A stretch of DNA of 64,000 bases, from assembly GCA_001898625.1 (NCBI GenBank), contig MKUP01000026.1, forward strand, positions 248,001-312,000. The letters run 5' to 3'. The notes below the pieces were generated by a model, which was not told the origin of the DNA, did no database searches, and was given only the letters and a program-made list of their open reading frames with translations. This document shows, one piece after another, positions 8,903 through 17,657 of the stretch. The first letter of the stretch is position 1. Every line of letters begins with the position of its first letter. The translations under genes and the position numbers were made by a program. The DNA comes from Burkholderiales bacterium 67-32 (GTDB lineage Bacteria > Pseudomonadota > Gammaproteobacteria > Burkholderiales > Burkholderiaceae_B).

Positions 8903-9229
8903 TCAGCGCATGGCGGAAAACGCCGTCGGAACCAGGATCTGGTTGGAAATGGCGGCGACGATGGGGCCGTTCTTTTCGGTCTCGGCCTTGGCCGCGAGCC
9001 ATTCGGGATCGCTCGCGAAGGCGTTCCATTTGTGTTCTCGCTCCGCCAGGTTTTCCCATTCCAGCAGGTAGTAGAGGTCCTGGTTGTCCTGGCCGATGTA
9101 GACGGTCCAGAAGCCGGCCTGGCGGATGCCGTGCCGTTTCCAGAGCGAGAGCGTGGTGGTTTCGAAGCGCCGGGCGACATCCGCAAGGCGGCCGGGCATA
9201 CAGCGGTAGATGCGAAGTTCATGCAGCAT
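8903..9229 (-). CDS. NIPSNAP family protein
   Basis: This 108-residue single NIPSNAP domain is a dimeric ferredoxin-like alpha/beta barrel. The opening MLHELRIYRCMPGRL and the central DLYYLLEWENLAERE are characteristic. Members of this family are common in catabolic operons of betaproteobacteria but have no fixed activity; some relatives isomerise or bind small aromatics. It is the last gene of a five-gene minus-strand operon, 34 bases after the sulfatase gene. Function within the operon is unknown. Confidence 0.85.
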   Translation of the reverse strand: MLHELRIYRCMPGRLADVARRFETTTLSLWKRHGIRQAGFWTVYIGQDNQDLYYLLEWENLAEREHKWNAFASDPEWLAAKAETEKNGPIVAAISNQILVPTAFSAMR

Positions 9230-9263
9230 GGCTATTCTCTTTGGGAGTGGTCTGCGGCCGGGT

Positions 9264-10847
9264 TCAGCGGCGGGAATCGGGAGGCTTCGGTGCCACGAAA
9301 GGATACCTCGCTCTGCCTTTGGCCTCCGTGGCCGATCCGTTCTCGCCGCTGCGCACGAATTGGCGGGAGGCGTCCCGGCGTGGCTCGTAGTCCCAGGGGG
9401 GGAACTGCCCGGCCTGGCGGGTGCGCTGGATGAACAATCTCTGTCCGGCGCTCGTCACCATGTCTTTCGCCAGCCGGGCGGTATCCCAATGGCCATGCAC
9501 CAGCGCATGCAGTTCCTGCTCGATGCGCAGGGTTTCGCCACGGCCCGCAAGATTTCGCGTCTCGCCGGGATCGTCCTCCACCTGGAACAACTGGGGAGGG
9601 TCGCTTTCCGCGTAGATGTATTTCCACGGACCGCGGCGTACCATCAGGCAGGGGCCCAGCGCGCCGTCGGCATTCATTTCCGCGAATACCGGGCGATCGG
9701 GGCGGGGGCGCTGGCGGCCTTCCAGCCAGGGCAGCAGGCTTTCGCCTTCCATGTCCGACGCCGGTTGCAGGTCCCGGCCTCCTCCCAGGTCCATCAACGT
9801 GGGCAGCAGGTCCAGCAGCGACACCGGATCGCGGACCCGTCCTGGCAACTGTCCCGGCGTGGCGACGATCAAGGGGATGCGGACCGCGCCTTCGAGCAGC
9901 GTCCATTTGTACCAGAGCCCTCGCTCGCCCAGCATGTCGCCATGATCGGAAGTGAACACCACCACGGTGTCGTCTTCCAGGTCCATGTCGCGCAACGCCT
10001 GCAGGATGCGGCCGACCTGGTCGTCGACGTAGCTGATCATGGCGTAGTAGGCATGACGCGAGCGCCGGACGTCTTCGGCGTCGACGCGGTACTCGTCGAA
10101 ACGGTAGATCTCCCGCAGCCGGCGGCTGTGCGGATCGTCCTGTGCAGGGGGCGGTGGCGGCACCCGTGGAGCGTCGATGTCCGCGGGGTCGTACCGGTTC
10201 CAGTATTCGTCGGTGATGACGTAGGGATTGTGCGGGTGGGTGAACGACACGGTGAAGAAGAAGGGCCGGCCGGCCGGGTTGCGTCCGTAGTCGTAGATGC
10301 GCTGGATTGCCCGGGCCGCGACCTCGTCGTCATAGTCCAATTGGAGGCTGCGTCGGCAGGTTCCGGACTCCACGACGCTGCGCAGGTTCAGGCCCGTGGC
10401 TGCCACGGGAATCATCAGCCGCCAGTCCGGGGTCCAGCCGAAATCCGAGGGGTAGATGTCGGTTGTCAGCCGCTCCTGGTAGCCGTGTAGCTGGTCGGGT
10501 CCGATGAAGTGCATCTTGCCCGCCAGACTGGTGTGATAGCCGAGCGCGCTCAGGTAATAGGCGACGGTGGGCGCGCTGGATGGAAACTCGCAGGCATTGT
10601 CGTAAACCCCGAGCCTGGACGGCAGCCGTCCGGTGAGCATGGACGCGCGAGAGGGCGCGCAGACGGGGAAGTTGCAATAGCAGTTCTCGAACACCGTGCC
10701 GCGCGCGGCGAGCGTATCGAGATGAGGCGTCCGGCAGACGCGGTTGCCATACGCGCGCAGCGCGAAGGCGGTCAATTGATCTGCCATGATGTGAAGGATA
10801 TTCGGCCTGCCGTTCATTCCCGCCTCGTTGTCGTTCTGGTTGCCCAT
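9264..10847 (-). CDS. Type I sulfatase, choline-sulfatase (BetC)-like
   Basis: This 527-residue arylsulfatase-superfamily enzyme hydrolyses a sulfate ester using formylglycine. The modification motif is CAPSRASMLTGR with C63 as the residue converted to formylglycine. Metal residues are MADQ near the start and the later TSDHGDMLGERGLW. Segments GKMHFIGPDQLHG, LTTDIYPSDFGWTPD and SFTHPHNPYV closely resemble those I know from choline-O-sulfatase BetC. No signal peptide is seen, so it is cytoplasmic, as is BetC. An ATG 10 codons downstream is an alternative start. There are no betA/betB or choline transporter genes here; the neighbours are a Bug protein and an aldehyde dehydrogenase, so the substrate may be another small sulfate ester. 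Confidence 0.85.
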   Translation of the reverse strand: MGNQNDNEAGMNGRPNILHIMADQLTAFALRAYGNRVCRTPHLDTLAARGTVFENCYCNFPVCAPSRASMLTGRLPSRLGVYDNACEFPSSAPTVAYYLSALGYHTSLAGKMHFIGPDQLHGYQERLTTDIYPSDFGWTPDWRLMIPVAATGLNLRSVVESGTCRRSLQLDYDDEVAARAIQRIYDYGRNPAGRPFFFTVSFTHPHNPYVITDEYWNRYDPADIDAPRVPPPPPAQDDPHSRRLREIYRFDEYRVDAEDVRRSRHAYYAMISYVDDQVGRILQALRDMDLEDDTVVVFTSDHGDMLGERGLWYKWTLLEGAVRIPLIVATPGQLPGRVRDPVSLLDLLPTLMDLGGGRDLQPASDMEGESLLPWLEGRQRPRPDRPVFAEMNADGALGPCLMVRRGPWKYIYAESDPPQLFQVEDDPGETRNLAGRGETLRIEQELHALVHGHWDTARLAKDMVTSAGQRLFIQRTRQAGQFPPWDYEPRRDASRQFVRSGENGSATEAKGRARYPFVAPKPPDSRR

Positions 10848-10866
10848 GGTCGTACCTGTGCGACGG

Positions 10867-11853
10867 TCAGTCGGCGCTGGCGCCGGAATTGCGCACGACC
10901 GCCGACCATACTTTCAGTTCGCTGCCGATGAACTTGCCGAACTCCGCTTGCGACATGAGGCGCCGTTCCAGCCCCGTCGCGGCCAGGCGTTGCGACGCTT
11001 CGTCCGACATCATGGTGTCGCGCACCGCGCGCTCCAGGGTGTCCAGCACGGCGGGGGGCGTGCCGCGTGGCGCGAGCAGGCCGAACCATGCCGCTACGTC
11101 GAACGGTTTCACGCCGGCCTCTTCCATCGTCTTGACGCCGGGCAGGGATGCCAGCCGGCTGGACGTCGTCACGGCCAGTGCCTGCAGCTTGCCAGCCTTG
11201 ATGTGCGGCAGGACCGACGAAATGCCATTGAACATCAGGTCGGTCTGTCCGCCGAGCAGGTCCGTGGTCGCCGGGGCGATCCCCTGGTAGGGCACGTGGA
11301 CGAGATCGATCCCGGCCGCCGCTTTGAACAGTTCGCCTGCCAGGTGGTTGGCCGATCCGACACCTCCCGAGGCGTACGTCAAGGCAGGTTTGCGCGTCCT
11401 GGCCATGTCGATCAGCCCGGCAACGCTGTCGGCGCCCAGTCCCGGACGGGTTACCAGGACCAGCGGGCTGGTAGCCAGCAGCGCCACAGGGGAGAAGTCC
11501 TTGATCGGATCGAAGCCCGGGTTCTTGTACAGCGAGGGATTGACGGCGAACGGCCCGATGTAGCCGATGACGAGCGTGTAGCCATCCGCGTCGGCCCGCG
11601 CGGCCTGCGCCGTGCCGATGTTGCCGCCGCCTCCCGGCTTGTTTTCCACGATCACCGTGGCCTTCAGCCGGCTCGCCAGGCCGTGGGCGACCAGGCGGCC
11701 CAGGATGTCGGCCGGCCCGCCAGCCGCGAAGGGCACGACGATCTTCACGGGACGATCCGGATAGGCGCTCGAAGCGACGCCGCAGAGACCCAGCATGGCT
11801 GCCGCGCCGAGGCCGGCGGTCCGCAGGACGCGCGCGAGATTCGTTCTTTGCAT
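10867..11853 (-). CDS. Bug-family (TctC-like) periplasmic solute-binding protein
   Basis: This 328-residue orphan Bug protein has an N-terminal signal peptide (MQRTNLARVLRTAG plus a hydrophobic stretch ending SSA). The ligand loops PFAAGGPADILGR and YASGGVGSANHLAGELF are both present. The start at 11853 is preceded by GGAGCAAACC; the frame extends 16 codons further upstream, but that would bury the signal peptide. It lies 44 bases after the aldehyde dehydrogenase gene and 19 before the sulfatase gene in the same operon. It probably captures the sulfated or carboxylated substrate in the periplasm; ligand unknown. Confidence 0.91.
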   Translation of the reverse strand: MQRTNLARVLRTAGLGAAAMLGLCGVASSAYPDRPVKIVVPFAAGGPADILGRLVAHGLASRLKATVIVENKPGGGGNIGTAQAARADADGYTLVIGYIGPFAVNPSLYKNPGFDPIKDFSPVALLATSPLVLVTRPGLGADSVAGLIDMARTRKPALTYASGGVGSANHLAGELFKAAAGIDLVHVPYQGIAPATTDLLGGQTDLMFNGISSVLPHIKAGKLQALAVTTSSRLASLPGVKTMEEAGVKPFDVAAWFGLLAPRGTPPAVLDTLERAVRDTMMSDEASQRLAATGLERRLMSQAEFGKFIGSELKVWSAVVRNSGASAD

Positions 11854-11897
11854 GGTTTGCTCCTTTGTCCTGCGTCGAACCGGTCGATGCCGGGCGA

Positions 11898-13361
11898 TCA
11901 TGTGGCCAGTTGCGTGACGAACTTCGGGGTCAGGTAGGCGGACAAGCCTTCGGTCCCGCCTTCCGAGCCGTAGCCGCTTTCGCGGACACCGCCGAACGGC
12001 GCTTCCGCGATCGAGATCGCCAGATGGTTGATGCCGACCATGCCGGCCGACAGGCCGCGCGATACCGCCGCCGCGGTACGTGGCGATTCCGTGAAGGCAT
12101 ATGCCGCGAGGCCGTACGGCAGGCCGTTGGCACGGGCAAGCGCCTCGTCCAGCGTATCGAACGCCGTCACGGGAGCGATGGGGCCGAATGTTTCGTCGCG
12201 CATCGCTGCCGCGTGATCCGGCATTCCGCTCAGCACGGTGGGTTCGAAGAAAAAGCCGGGCCGATCGGGTTGCCGTCCTCCTGTTTCCAGGCGGCCTCCG
12301 GCCTGCAACGCATCCTGCACATAGTGCCGCATCGCCGCCAGCCGGCGCGGGTTGGCCAGCGGCCCCATCGTCGTGGCGGTATCCAGTCCGTCGCCCAGGA
12401 CGAGGGCCCGGGCGGCCTTGGCCATCTCGGCGGCGAAGTGTTCGGCCACACTACGCTGGACGTAGAACCGCGACGGCGCCACGCAGACCTGGCCCGCATT
12501 CCGGAATCGCCCGGCGGCGCTGACCTGCGCGGCGCGCTCTATATCGGCGTCGTCGAAGACCAGGACCGGGGCATGGCCGCCAAGCTCGAGCGTGCAGCGT
12601 TTCAGTCCGTTCGAGGCCGCGAGCTGTGCCAGATGCTTGCCCACCGGTATCGATCCGGTGAACGTGATCTTGCGTATGGGTGAACTGCGGACGAGGAATT
12701 CCGATATCTCGGCCGGCACGCCGAAGATCACGTTCAGCACGCCGGGAGGCAGGCCGGCGTCGACGCAGGCGCGCGCCAGTTCGAGCGCGGTCGCCGGTGT
12801 TTCCTCCGACGGCTTGATGACCAGCGTGCAGCCCGCGGCCAGCGCGCCGGCGATCTTGCGGGCAGGTGTCAGTGCCGGGAAATTCCATGGCGTGAATGCC
12901 GCGACGGGGCCGATCGGCTCGTGATGCACGGCCTGGGTCACGTCCCGGGCCCGTGCGGGAATGATCCGTCCATACAGGCGCCGCGTTTCCTCGGCATACC
13001 ATTCGAAAACCTCGATCGCCGCCGTCAGCTCGGCCTGGGCCTCGGCCAGCGGCTTGCCTTGTTCGAGCGTGAGCGTGCGGGCGATCGTGGCGCTGCGCTC
13101 TTCCAGCAGCCGGGCTGCCCGCAGCAGCACTTGCCGCCGGTCGCGGGCCGGCGTGGCCGACCAGGCGCCGAAGGCCCGTTCCGCCGCCGCGACGGCCCGC
13201 CCCAGGTCGTCGGGCGAGGCATGCGGCAGGCGTCCCAGGCCGTTGCCGGTAGCCGGGTTTACGACGGTTTCGCCATGGCGGCCGCTGCCGAGCCACTGGC
13301 CGTCGATGAGCAGGCCGAGGTGGTCGAAGGCGGATGCGGCGTTCTGGTTGTCGGTAAGCAT
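11898..13361 (-). CDS. NAD(P)-dependent aldehyde dehydrogenase (succinate-semialdehyde dehydrogenase-like)
   Basis: This 487-residue ALDH-superfamily enzyme oxidises an aldehyde to the acid. The catalytic cysteine is C293 in NAGQVCVAPSRF and the general-base glutamate is E259 in LELGGHAPV. The cofactor loop is FTGSIPVGKHLA. Overall it resembles the GabD group. The start is fixed at the ATG for MLTDNQNAAS by a CAGGAG ribosome site just upstream; the open frame continues into the previous gene but is not coding there. It is second in the five-gene operon. The aldehyde presumably comes from the alcohol released by the sulfatase or from the isomerase product; no substrate is assigned. Confidence 0.92.
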   Translation of the reverse strand: MLTDNQNAASAFDHLGLLIDGQWLGSGRHGETVVNPATGNGLGRLPHASPDDLGRAVAAAERAFGAWSATPARDRRQVLLRAARLLEERSATIARTLTLEQGKPLAEAQAELTAAIEVFEWYAEETRRLYGRIIPARARDVTQAVHHEPIGPVAAFTPWNFPALTPARKIAGALAAGCTLVIKPSEETPATALELARACVDAGLPPGVLNVIFGVPAEISEFLVRSSPIRKITFTGSIPVGKHLAQLAASNGLKRCTLELGGHAPVLVFDDADIERAAQVSAAGRFRNAGQVCVAPSRFYVQRSVAEHFAAEMAKAARALVLGDGLDTATTMGPLANPRRLAAMRHYVQDALQAGGRLETGGRQPDRPGFFFEPTVLSGMPDHAAAMRDETFGPIAPVTAFDTLDEALARANGLPYGLAAYAFTESPRTAAAVSRGLSAGMVGINHLAISIAEAPFGGVRESGYGSEGGTEGLSAYLTPKFVTQLAT

Positions 13362-13389
13362 GGAAAACTCCTGTCGAGGGGAGGTCAGG

Positions 13390-14049
13390 TCAGGCCGCCG
13401 GAACGAGGCCGTGTTGGGCAAGGCGCCATAGCAGCAGATCGAATCGGTCTTGGCCGAAGAAGGGTTCGCCCTGGAAGACGAACAGCGGCACTCCCCAATG
13501 TCCCGCCGAGTGCTGGTCGCGCTGGTTCGCCTGTGCGGCTTCCTCACGCGTTTGCGGATCGGCGGCAATCGCCCGCTCCATGTCGGCCAGGTCCAGGCCC
13601 GCCCGCCGCGCTGCCTGCGCAAGATGATCGCCCCGGTCCCAGCCGTCGACGCTGCCGTCCCACAGCAGCCGGCTTACCTGCACGATGAAGGGCAGCGCCT
13701 TGCCGCGCCGCTGTGCCTCGATGCCAAGGAGAGTCAGGCGCCGGATGTAGGGCTGATCGTGCGCGATCTCGAGCGTGCGCGGCTCCTGCACGATCGGATC
13801 GGGCTCCGGGCGGCGGAATGGCATGCCAAGGAAAGCCGCGACGCGTGCCGAGTCGGCGAGAAAGTACGGACGCGCCAGTGCGTGCTGTCTGCTGAAGTGC
13901 TCCGGATAGCGGATGGCCAGCGGGTAGACGATCTTGACGTTGCACCGCACGCCGTGGTCGCGTGCCAGCGCTTCGACGCGTGGTAGTACCAGGTAGCTGT
14001 AGGGACTGCGGAACGACCAGTACAGGTCGATGGGCGGGTTGATGGCCAT
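13390..14049 (-). CDS. 2-hydroxychromene-2-carboxylate isomerase / DsbA-family protein
   Basis: This 219-residue thioredoxin-fold protein belongs to the HCCA-isomerase/GST-kappa branch. HCCA isomerases use glutathione to open 2-hydroxychromene-2-carboxylate in naphthalene-type degradation. The glutathione-serine motif SFRSPYSYL is at residues 12-20, and the C-terminal GVPLFVFQGEPFFGQDRFD is the classic family ending. It opens the minus-strand operon and is divergent from a LysR gene. The rest of a naphthalene pathway is absent, so an oxidoreductase role on another aromatic or aliphatic compound is also possible. Confidence 0.87.
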   Translation of the reverse strand: MAINPPIDLYWSFRSPYSYLVLPRVEALARDHGVRCNVKIVYPLAIRYPEHFSRQHALARPYFLADSARVAAFLGMPFRRPEPDPIVQEPRTLEIAHDQPYIRRLTLLGIEAQRRGKALPFIVQVSRLLWDGSVDGWDRGDHLAQAARRAGLDLADMERAIAADPQTREEAAQANQRDQHSAGHWGVPLFVFQGEPFFGQDRFDLLLWRLAQHGLVPAA

Positions 14050-14120
14050 GGCTGCCTCTTGTCATCGCTGCTGTCACGCGGGGACGGCGTGGGAATGACG
14101 GCAAGAGTAAAGATGGCCGT

Positions 14121-14149
14121 GATTACCGTAAAATTTCTTTTTTGGTCAA
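14121..14149 (-). promoter_or_regulatory. Candidate sigma-70 promoter of the sulfatase operon
   Basis: Read on the minus strand, TTGACC and GTAATC are separated by 17 bases, 70 bases before the first start codon of the operon. The region is AT-rich against a GC-rich background. Pattern match only. Confidence 0.4.
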
Positions 14150-14175
14150 TTTGATCTATTTTTTGATATCAATTG
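14147..14175. promoter_or_regulatory. AT-rich inverted repeat, likely LysR operator
   Basis: The arms CAATTTGATC and GATATCAATTG are imperfect inverted repeats flanking a T-rich centre, and they contain the perfect 10-base palindrome TTGATATCAA (14163-14172). The repeat overlaps the predicted -35 of the divergent operon and ends just before the LysR start codon, as in autoregulated LTTR systems. Confidence 0.5.
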
Positions 14176-14177
14176 CG

Positions 14178-15161
14178 ATGGCCACGTCTCCACATCCCCA
14201 CTGGTTGCTGCGCAGCCGGCTCAAGATGCGCCAGATCCTGTTGCTTGCCACACTGGGCGACCTCGGGAACCTGCGCCGTGCTGCAGCCCAGCTGGGAATG
14301 ACCCAGCCGGCCGCCACCAAGCTGCTGCATGAATTGGAATCGGCAATGGGTGTGTCGCTCTTCGAGCGTTCGAGGCGGGGCATGGCGCCCACCCTCTACG
14401 GCGATGCCATGATCCGGCATGCACGTGGCCTGCTTGCGGATCTCGATGCCGCGCGCGAGGAATTGGACGCGCTCGCAGCAGGCGCGGCGGGTACCCTCAC
14501 GGTAGGCACCATGACGTCCACTTCGTCCGAACTCGTGCCGCGTGCCGTGGCCGCGCTGCTCGAGCGGCATCCCGGCGTGCGGGTGTCGCTCGTCGAGGGC
14601 GTCCACGACATGCTGATGGCGGCGCTCGCCCGAGGCGAACTCGACCTGGTGCTGGGGCGGGTCATGGGCGGGGCCGCGATGGACGATCTCGATCTCGAAC
14701 TGCTCTACGAGGACGAGTTCCTGGTCGTCTGTGGTCCGCGCCATCCGCTTCTGAAGACGCGCGAGATACGGCTCGCCGACCTGACCGACCAGCGCTGGAT
14801 TCTCCCGCATGCCAGTGCGCCGCTGCGCCAGCGGCTGGATATCCTGTTCATGGAGCAGGCGGGCGCGCGTCCGCGCCATGCCGTCGAATCCGTGTCGGTC
14901 CTGACCAACCTCGCGCTCTTGCAGGAAAGCGCAACGCTCGCGGTCATGCCGGCCGATATCGTCAGACAGTTCTCGGGCAGCGGGCTGGTGCGGGCTTTGC
15001 CCGTTCCGCTGCCTGGGCTGTTCGGTCCGGTGGCGCTCATCACCCGCGCCGAGAGGCGGCGCTCGCCGGTGGTTGAGGCCTTCATCGACGACTTGAGGCG
15101 GTTGGCGGCCCGTCCGGATCGCCGCCTGCCGCAAACCACCGGTCGCCGCCGGGCCCGATGA
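14178..15161 (+). CDS. LysR-family transcriptional regulator of the sulfatase operon (GbpR/CbgR-like)
   Basis: This 327-residue LTTR has a helix-turn-helix at about residues 20-75 (LGNLRRAAAQLGMTQPAATK), which is the sequence style of the GbpR subgroup controlling sugar or aromatic uptake genes. The effector domain follows from about residue 105. The start is set at the ATG for MATSPHPHW; the frame is open 12 codons further up, across the palindromic operator, so the longer form is less likely. It is divergent from the five-gene operon and is its probable regulator. Confidence 0.88.
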   Translation: MATSPHPHWLLRSRLKMRQILLLATLGDLGNLRRAAAQLGMTQPAATKLLHELESAMGVSLFERSRRGMAPTLYGDAMIRHARGLLADLDAAREELDALAAGAAGTLTVGTMTSTSSELVPRAVAALLERHPGVRVSLVEGVHDMLMAALARGELDLVLGRVMGGAAMDDLDLELLYEDEFLVVCGPRHPLLKTREIRLADLTDQRWILPHASAPLRQRLDILFMEQAGARPRHAVESVSVLTNLALLQESATLAVMPADIVRQFSGSGLVRALPVPLPGLFGPVALITRAERRRSPVVEAFIDDLRRLAARPDRRLPQTTGRRRAR

Positions 15162-15173
15162 TACAATCCGCCG

Positions 15174-15869
15174 GTGAAAGCCTCTCATTTTTCCCCGGCC
15201 CGCCGGTGCCGTTTCGTCATCCTGATTTCCGGCCGTGGCAGCAACATGCAATCCATCGCGCAGGCCTGCCGCGATCAGGGCTGGCCCGCCGAGGTGGCCG
15301 CCGTGATCGCCAACCGCGAACAGGCCTCCGGCCTCGAATGGGCCGCCGGACTGGACATCCCCACTCGAGTGGTGCCCCATCGCGACCATCCCGACCGTGC
15401 CTCGTTCGACGCCGCGCTGGCGCGCGAGATCGACACCTTCGAGCCCGACTACGTACTGCTGGCCGGTTTCATGCGCATTCTCACCGACGATTTCGTGCGG
15501 CATTATGCCGGCAGGCTGGTCAATATCCATCCGTCGCTGCTGCCGCTGTTTCCGGGCTTGGCCACCCACCGGCAGGCGCTGGAAGCGGGGGTGGGGGTCC
15601 ACGGCTGCACCGTGCATTTCGTCACGCCGGTGCTGGATCATGGCCCCATGATCGCCCAGGGCGTGGTGCCGGTGCGCGCGGGCGACACCGAAGACACCCT
15701 GGCTGAACGCGTGCTGTCCATCGAACACGTGGTTTATCCGGCCGTGGCGTCCTGGCTGGCGCATGGGCGGGTAGGGTTGGAAGACGGCAAGGTCACGGTG
15801 GACGGCGTGGCCGACCGAGCGTTCGGCCTGGCGACGCAGACGGCAGTTTCGCGGGGAGACGAGGCATGA
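15174..15869 (+). CDS. purN: Phosphoribosylglycinamide formyltransferase
   Basis: GAR transformylase performs the third step of purine synthesis, moving a formyl group from 10-formyl-tetrahydrofolate to GAR in the cytoplasm. The catalytic triad is N117 and H119 in VNIHPSLLPLFPG and D155 in VLDHGPMIAQ, with the same spacing as Asn106, His108 and Asp144 of E. coli. The phosphate-binding N-terminus is LISGRGSNMQSI. At 231 residues it is slightly longer than E. coli PurN (212). The start is a GTG at 15174. Its stop overlaps the start of the methyltransferase gene as ATGA, so the two are co-translated. Confidence 0.96.
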   Translation: MKASHFSPARRCRFVILISGRGSNMQSIAQACRDQGWPAEVAAVIANREQASGLEWAAGLDIPTRVVPHRDHPDRASFDAALAREIDTFEPDYVLLAGFMRILTDDFVRHYAGRLVNIHPSLLPLFPGLATHRQALEAGVGVHGCTVHFVTPVLDHGPMIAQGVVPVRAGDTEDTLAERVLSIEHVVYPAVASWLAHGRVGLEDGKVTVDGVADRAFGLATQTAVSRGDEA

Positions 15870-17386
15870 CATCCGAACGTTCCGGTTCTTCATCCCGGCC
15901 GGCGCAGGGCGCGCGACGCTCCGGCGGCCAGCAGGTCCGGCCCGGCGCGCGGCGTCCCGCCCCGGCGGGCACCAATCCCGTCGCCCAGCGCATCGAGCAG
16001 GTGCGCTCCGCGCTGGGCGAGATCCTGCAATGGTCCGGCCCGGCCGACCAGGTGCTGTCCCGCTGGTTCCGCGACCACCCCAAGCTGGGCGGGCGCGATC
16101 GCGGCGTGGTGGCCGAGGCGGTCTACGACGTGCTGCGCCACCTGCGGCGCTACCGCAACGTGGCCGAGGGCGGACGGGGCGCCGCCACGCGCCGTCTGGC
16201 CATCCTGGGCCTGGCGTCCACGCTCGGCCGGGAAGGGGTCCTGCCGGTTCTCGATGCCGATGAAGCGGATTGGCTGCGTCGCGTGTCCGCCATCGACCAG
16301 GCGGCACTGCCGCGCGAGATTCGCCTGAGCATTCCCGACTGGCTGTCCGAGGCACTGGCCATCGAAGCGGACAGCGACAGCCTGCTGGCCGCGCTCAATC
16401 GCGCCGCGCCGCTGGACATCCGCGTCAACCCGATGAAGGCCGACCGCGAGACCATCCTGGCCGAACTGCGGGCGGGCGTGGCCTCCGACATGGCCGAACC
16501 GACGCCGTATTCGCCGTTCGGTATCCGGCTGCAGGGCCGTCCGGCGCTGACCCGATGGGGGCGTTTCGAGGACGGCAGCATCGAGGTCCAGGACGAAGGC
16601 AGCCAGTTGCTCGCGCTGCTGGTCGCTCCCCGGCGCGGGGAAATGGTCATCGATTTCTGCGCGGGCGCCGGCGGCAAGACGCTGCTGCTGGGGGCGTTGA
16701 TGCGTTCGACCGGGCGGCTGTACGCCCTGGACGTCTCGCACACGCGCCTGGCGCGCTTCAAGCCCCGCCTGGCGCGCAGCGGCCTGTCCAACGTCGTGCC
16801 GGTGGTGATCGCCAACGAGAACGACGCCCGCGTCAAGCGCCTGGCGCGCAAGGCGCACCGGGTACTGGTGGATGCGCCGTGCAGCGGGACCGGGACGCTG
16901 CGGCGCAATCCCGACCTGAAATGGCGCCAGAGCCCGGAAAGCGTGTCCGACCTGTGCGCGCTCCAGCGCAGCATCCTGGCGTCGGCGGCACGCTGCGTGG
17001 CCCCCGGCGGCCGGCTGGTCTATGCGACTTGCAGCATCCTGCGGGTCGAGAACGAAGGGCAGGTCGAGGCTTTCCTGGCGGCCCATCCCGAATTCGAACT
17101 GCTGTCGGCCCCCGAGCTGTTGGCCGATCGGGCCGGGGCGTTGTCGCTGCCCGGACCCTATTTGAAACTGCGTCCCGACGTGCACGCGACCGACGGTTTC
17201 TTTGCCGCGGTGTTTCAACGGCGCCACGGTCCGGCCGTTGCCCAGGCCGCCGCGGCCGAGGCCGAATTGCCCGAGCCGGATGCGCAAGCGGCTGGCCTGG
17301 ACGATGAAATCGAGGCTCCGGACGCGGAACCTGCGCGGGACGAGGCAGCCGGATCGGCCAAGAACCTTGGGGAAGGGGATCTATAA
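15866..17386 (+). CDS. RsmB/NOP-family RNA (cytosine-5) methyltransferase
   Basis: This 506-residue SAM-dependent m5C methyltransferase probably acts on 16S rRNA. After a basic, Pro/Gly-rich extension (residues 1-35) comes an NusB-like helical region (40-150) and the Rossmann domain from about 240. The SAM motif is VIDFCAGAGGKTLLLG. Motif IV is DAPCSGTG with C339 and motif VI is VYATCSILR with the catalytic C389; two cysteines are the hallmark of the RNA m5C enzymes. The C-terminal 60 residues are acidic and Ala-rich. It is an RsmB-like protein, but sits with purN and not with fmt, the usual partner of rsmB, so it may be a second paralog. Confidence 0.88.
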   Translation: MTSERSGSSSRPAQGARRSGGQQVRPGARRPAPAGTNPVAQRIEQVRSALGEILQWSGPADQVLSRWFRDHPKLGGRDRGVVAEAVYDVLRHLRRYRNVAEGGRGAATRRLAILGLASTLGREGVLPVLDADEADWLRRVSAIDQAALPREIRLSIPDWLSEALAIEADSDSLLAALNRAAPLDIRVNPMKADRETILAELRAGVASDMAEPTPYSPFGIRLQGRPALTRWGRFEDGSIEVQDEGSQLLALLVAPRRGEMVIDFCAGAGGKTLLLGALMRSTGRLYALDVSHTRLARFKPRLARSGLSNVVPVVIANENDARVKRLARKAHRVLVDAPCSGTGTLRRNPDLKWRQSPESVSDLCALQRSILASAARCVAPGGRLVYATCSILRVENEGQVEAFLAAHPEFELLSAPELLADRAGALSLPGPYLKLRPDVHATDGFFAAVFQRRHGPAVAQAAAAEAELPEPDAQAAGLDDEIEAPDAEPARDEAAGSAKNLGEGDL

Positions 17387-17407
17387 CCCTGTTATGATTA
17401 GGGTTAT
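17383..17407. repeat. Perfect inverted repeat ATAACCCT-N9-AGGGTTAT
   Basis: An 8-base perfect inverted repeat with a 9-base loop begins at the stop codon of the methyltransferase gene. It has no T-run directly after it, so it is not a standard intrinsic terminator. It could be a weak terminator or an operator for the desaturase gene 250 bases downstream. Confidence 0.5.
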
Positions 17408-17657
17408 CCCCCTCTTTGAAAAGGGTCGTCCCGCCCCAAGATTCGCGTTATCGTGTCGGGCGCATGGCAGAGGGCCGGATTCCAGGCTTTTTCGCCATCC
17501 GGTCGCGGGTTTCCCCTGGGGAACTGCCACCGTCGTCCGGTTTCTAAGACCTTGGTCCCGCTGGCCCCACCGGCGGCCAGGATCGATGGGTTCTGTTTCT
17601 TCGAGGCGCGAGGCGCCTCCCGCGCCGGCACTGCCGCCGGCCTGCCTGTGAGGTGAT

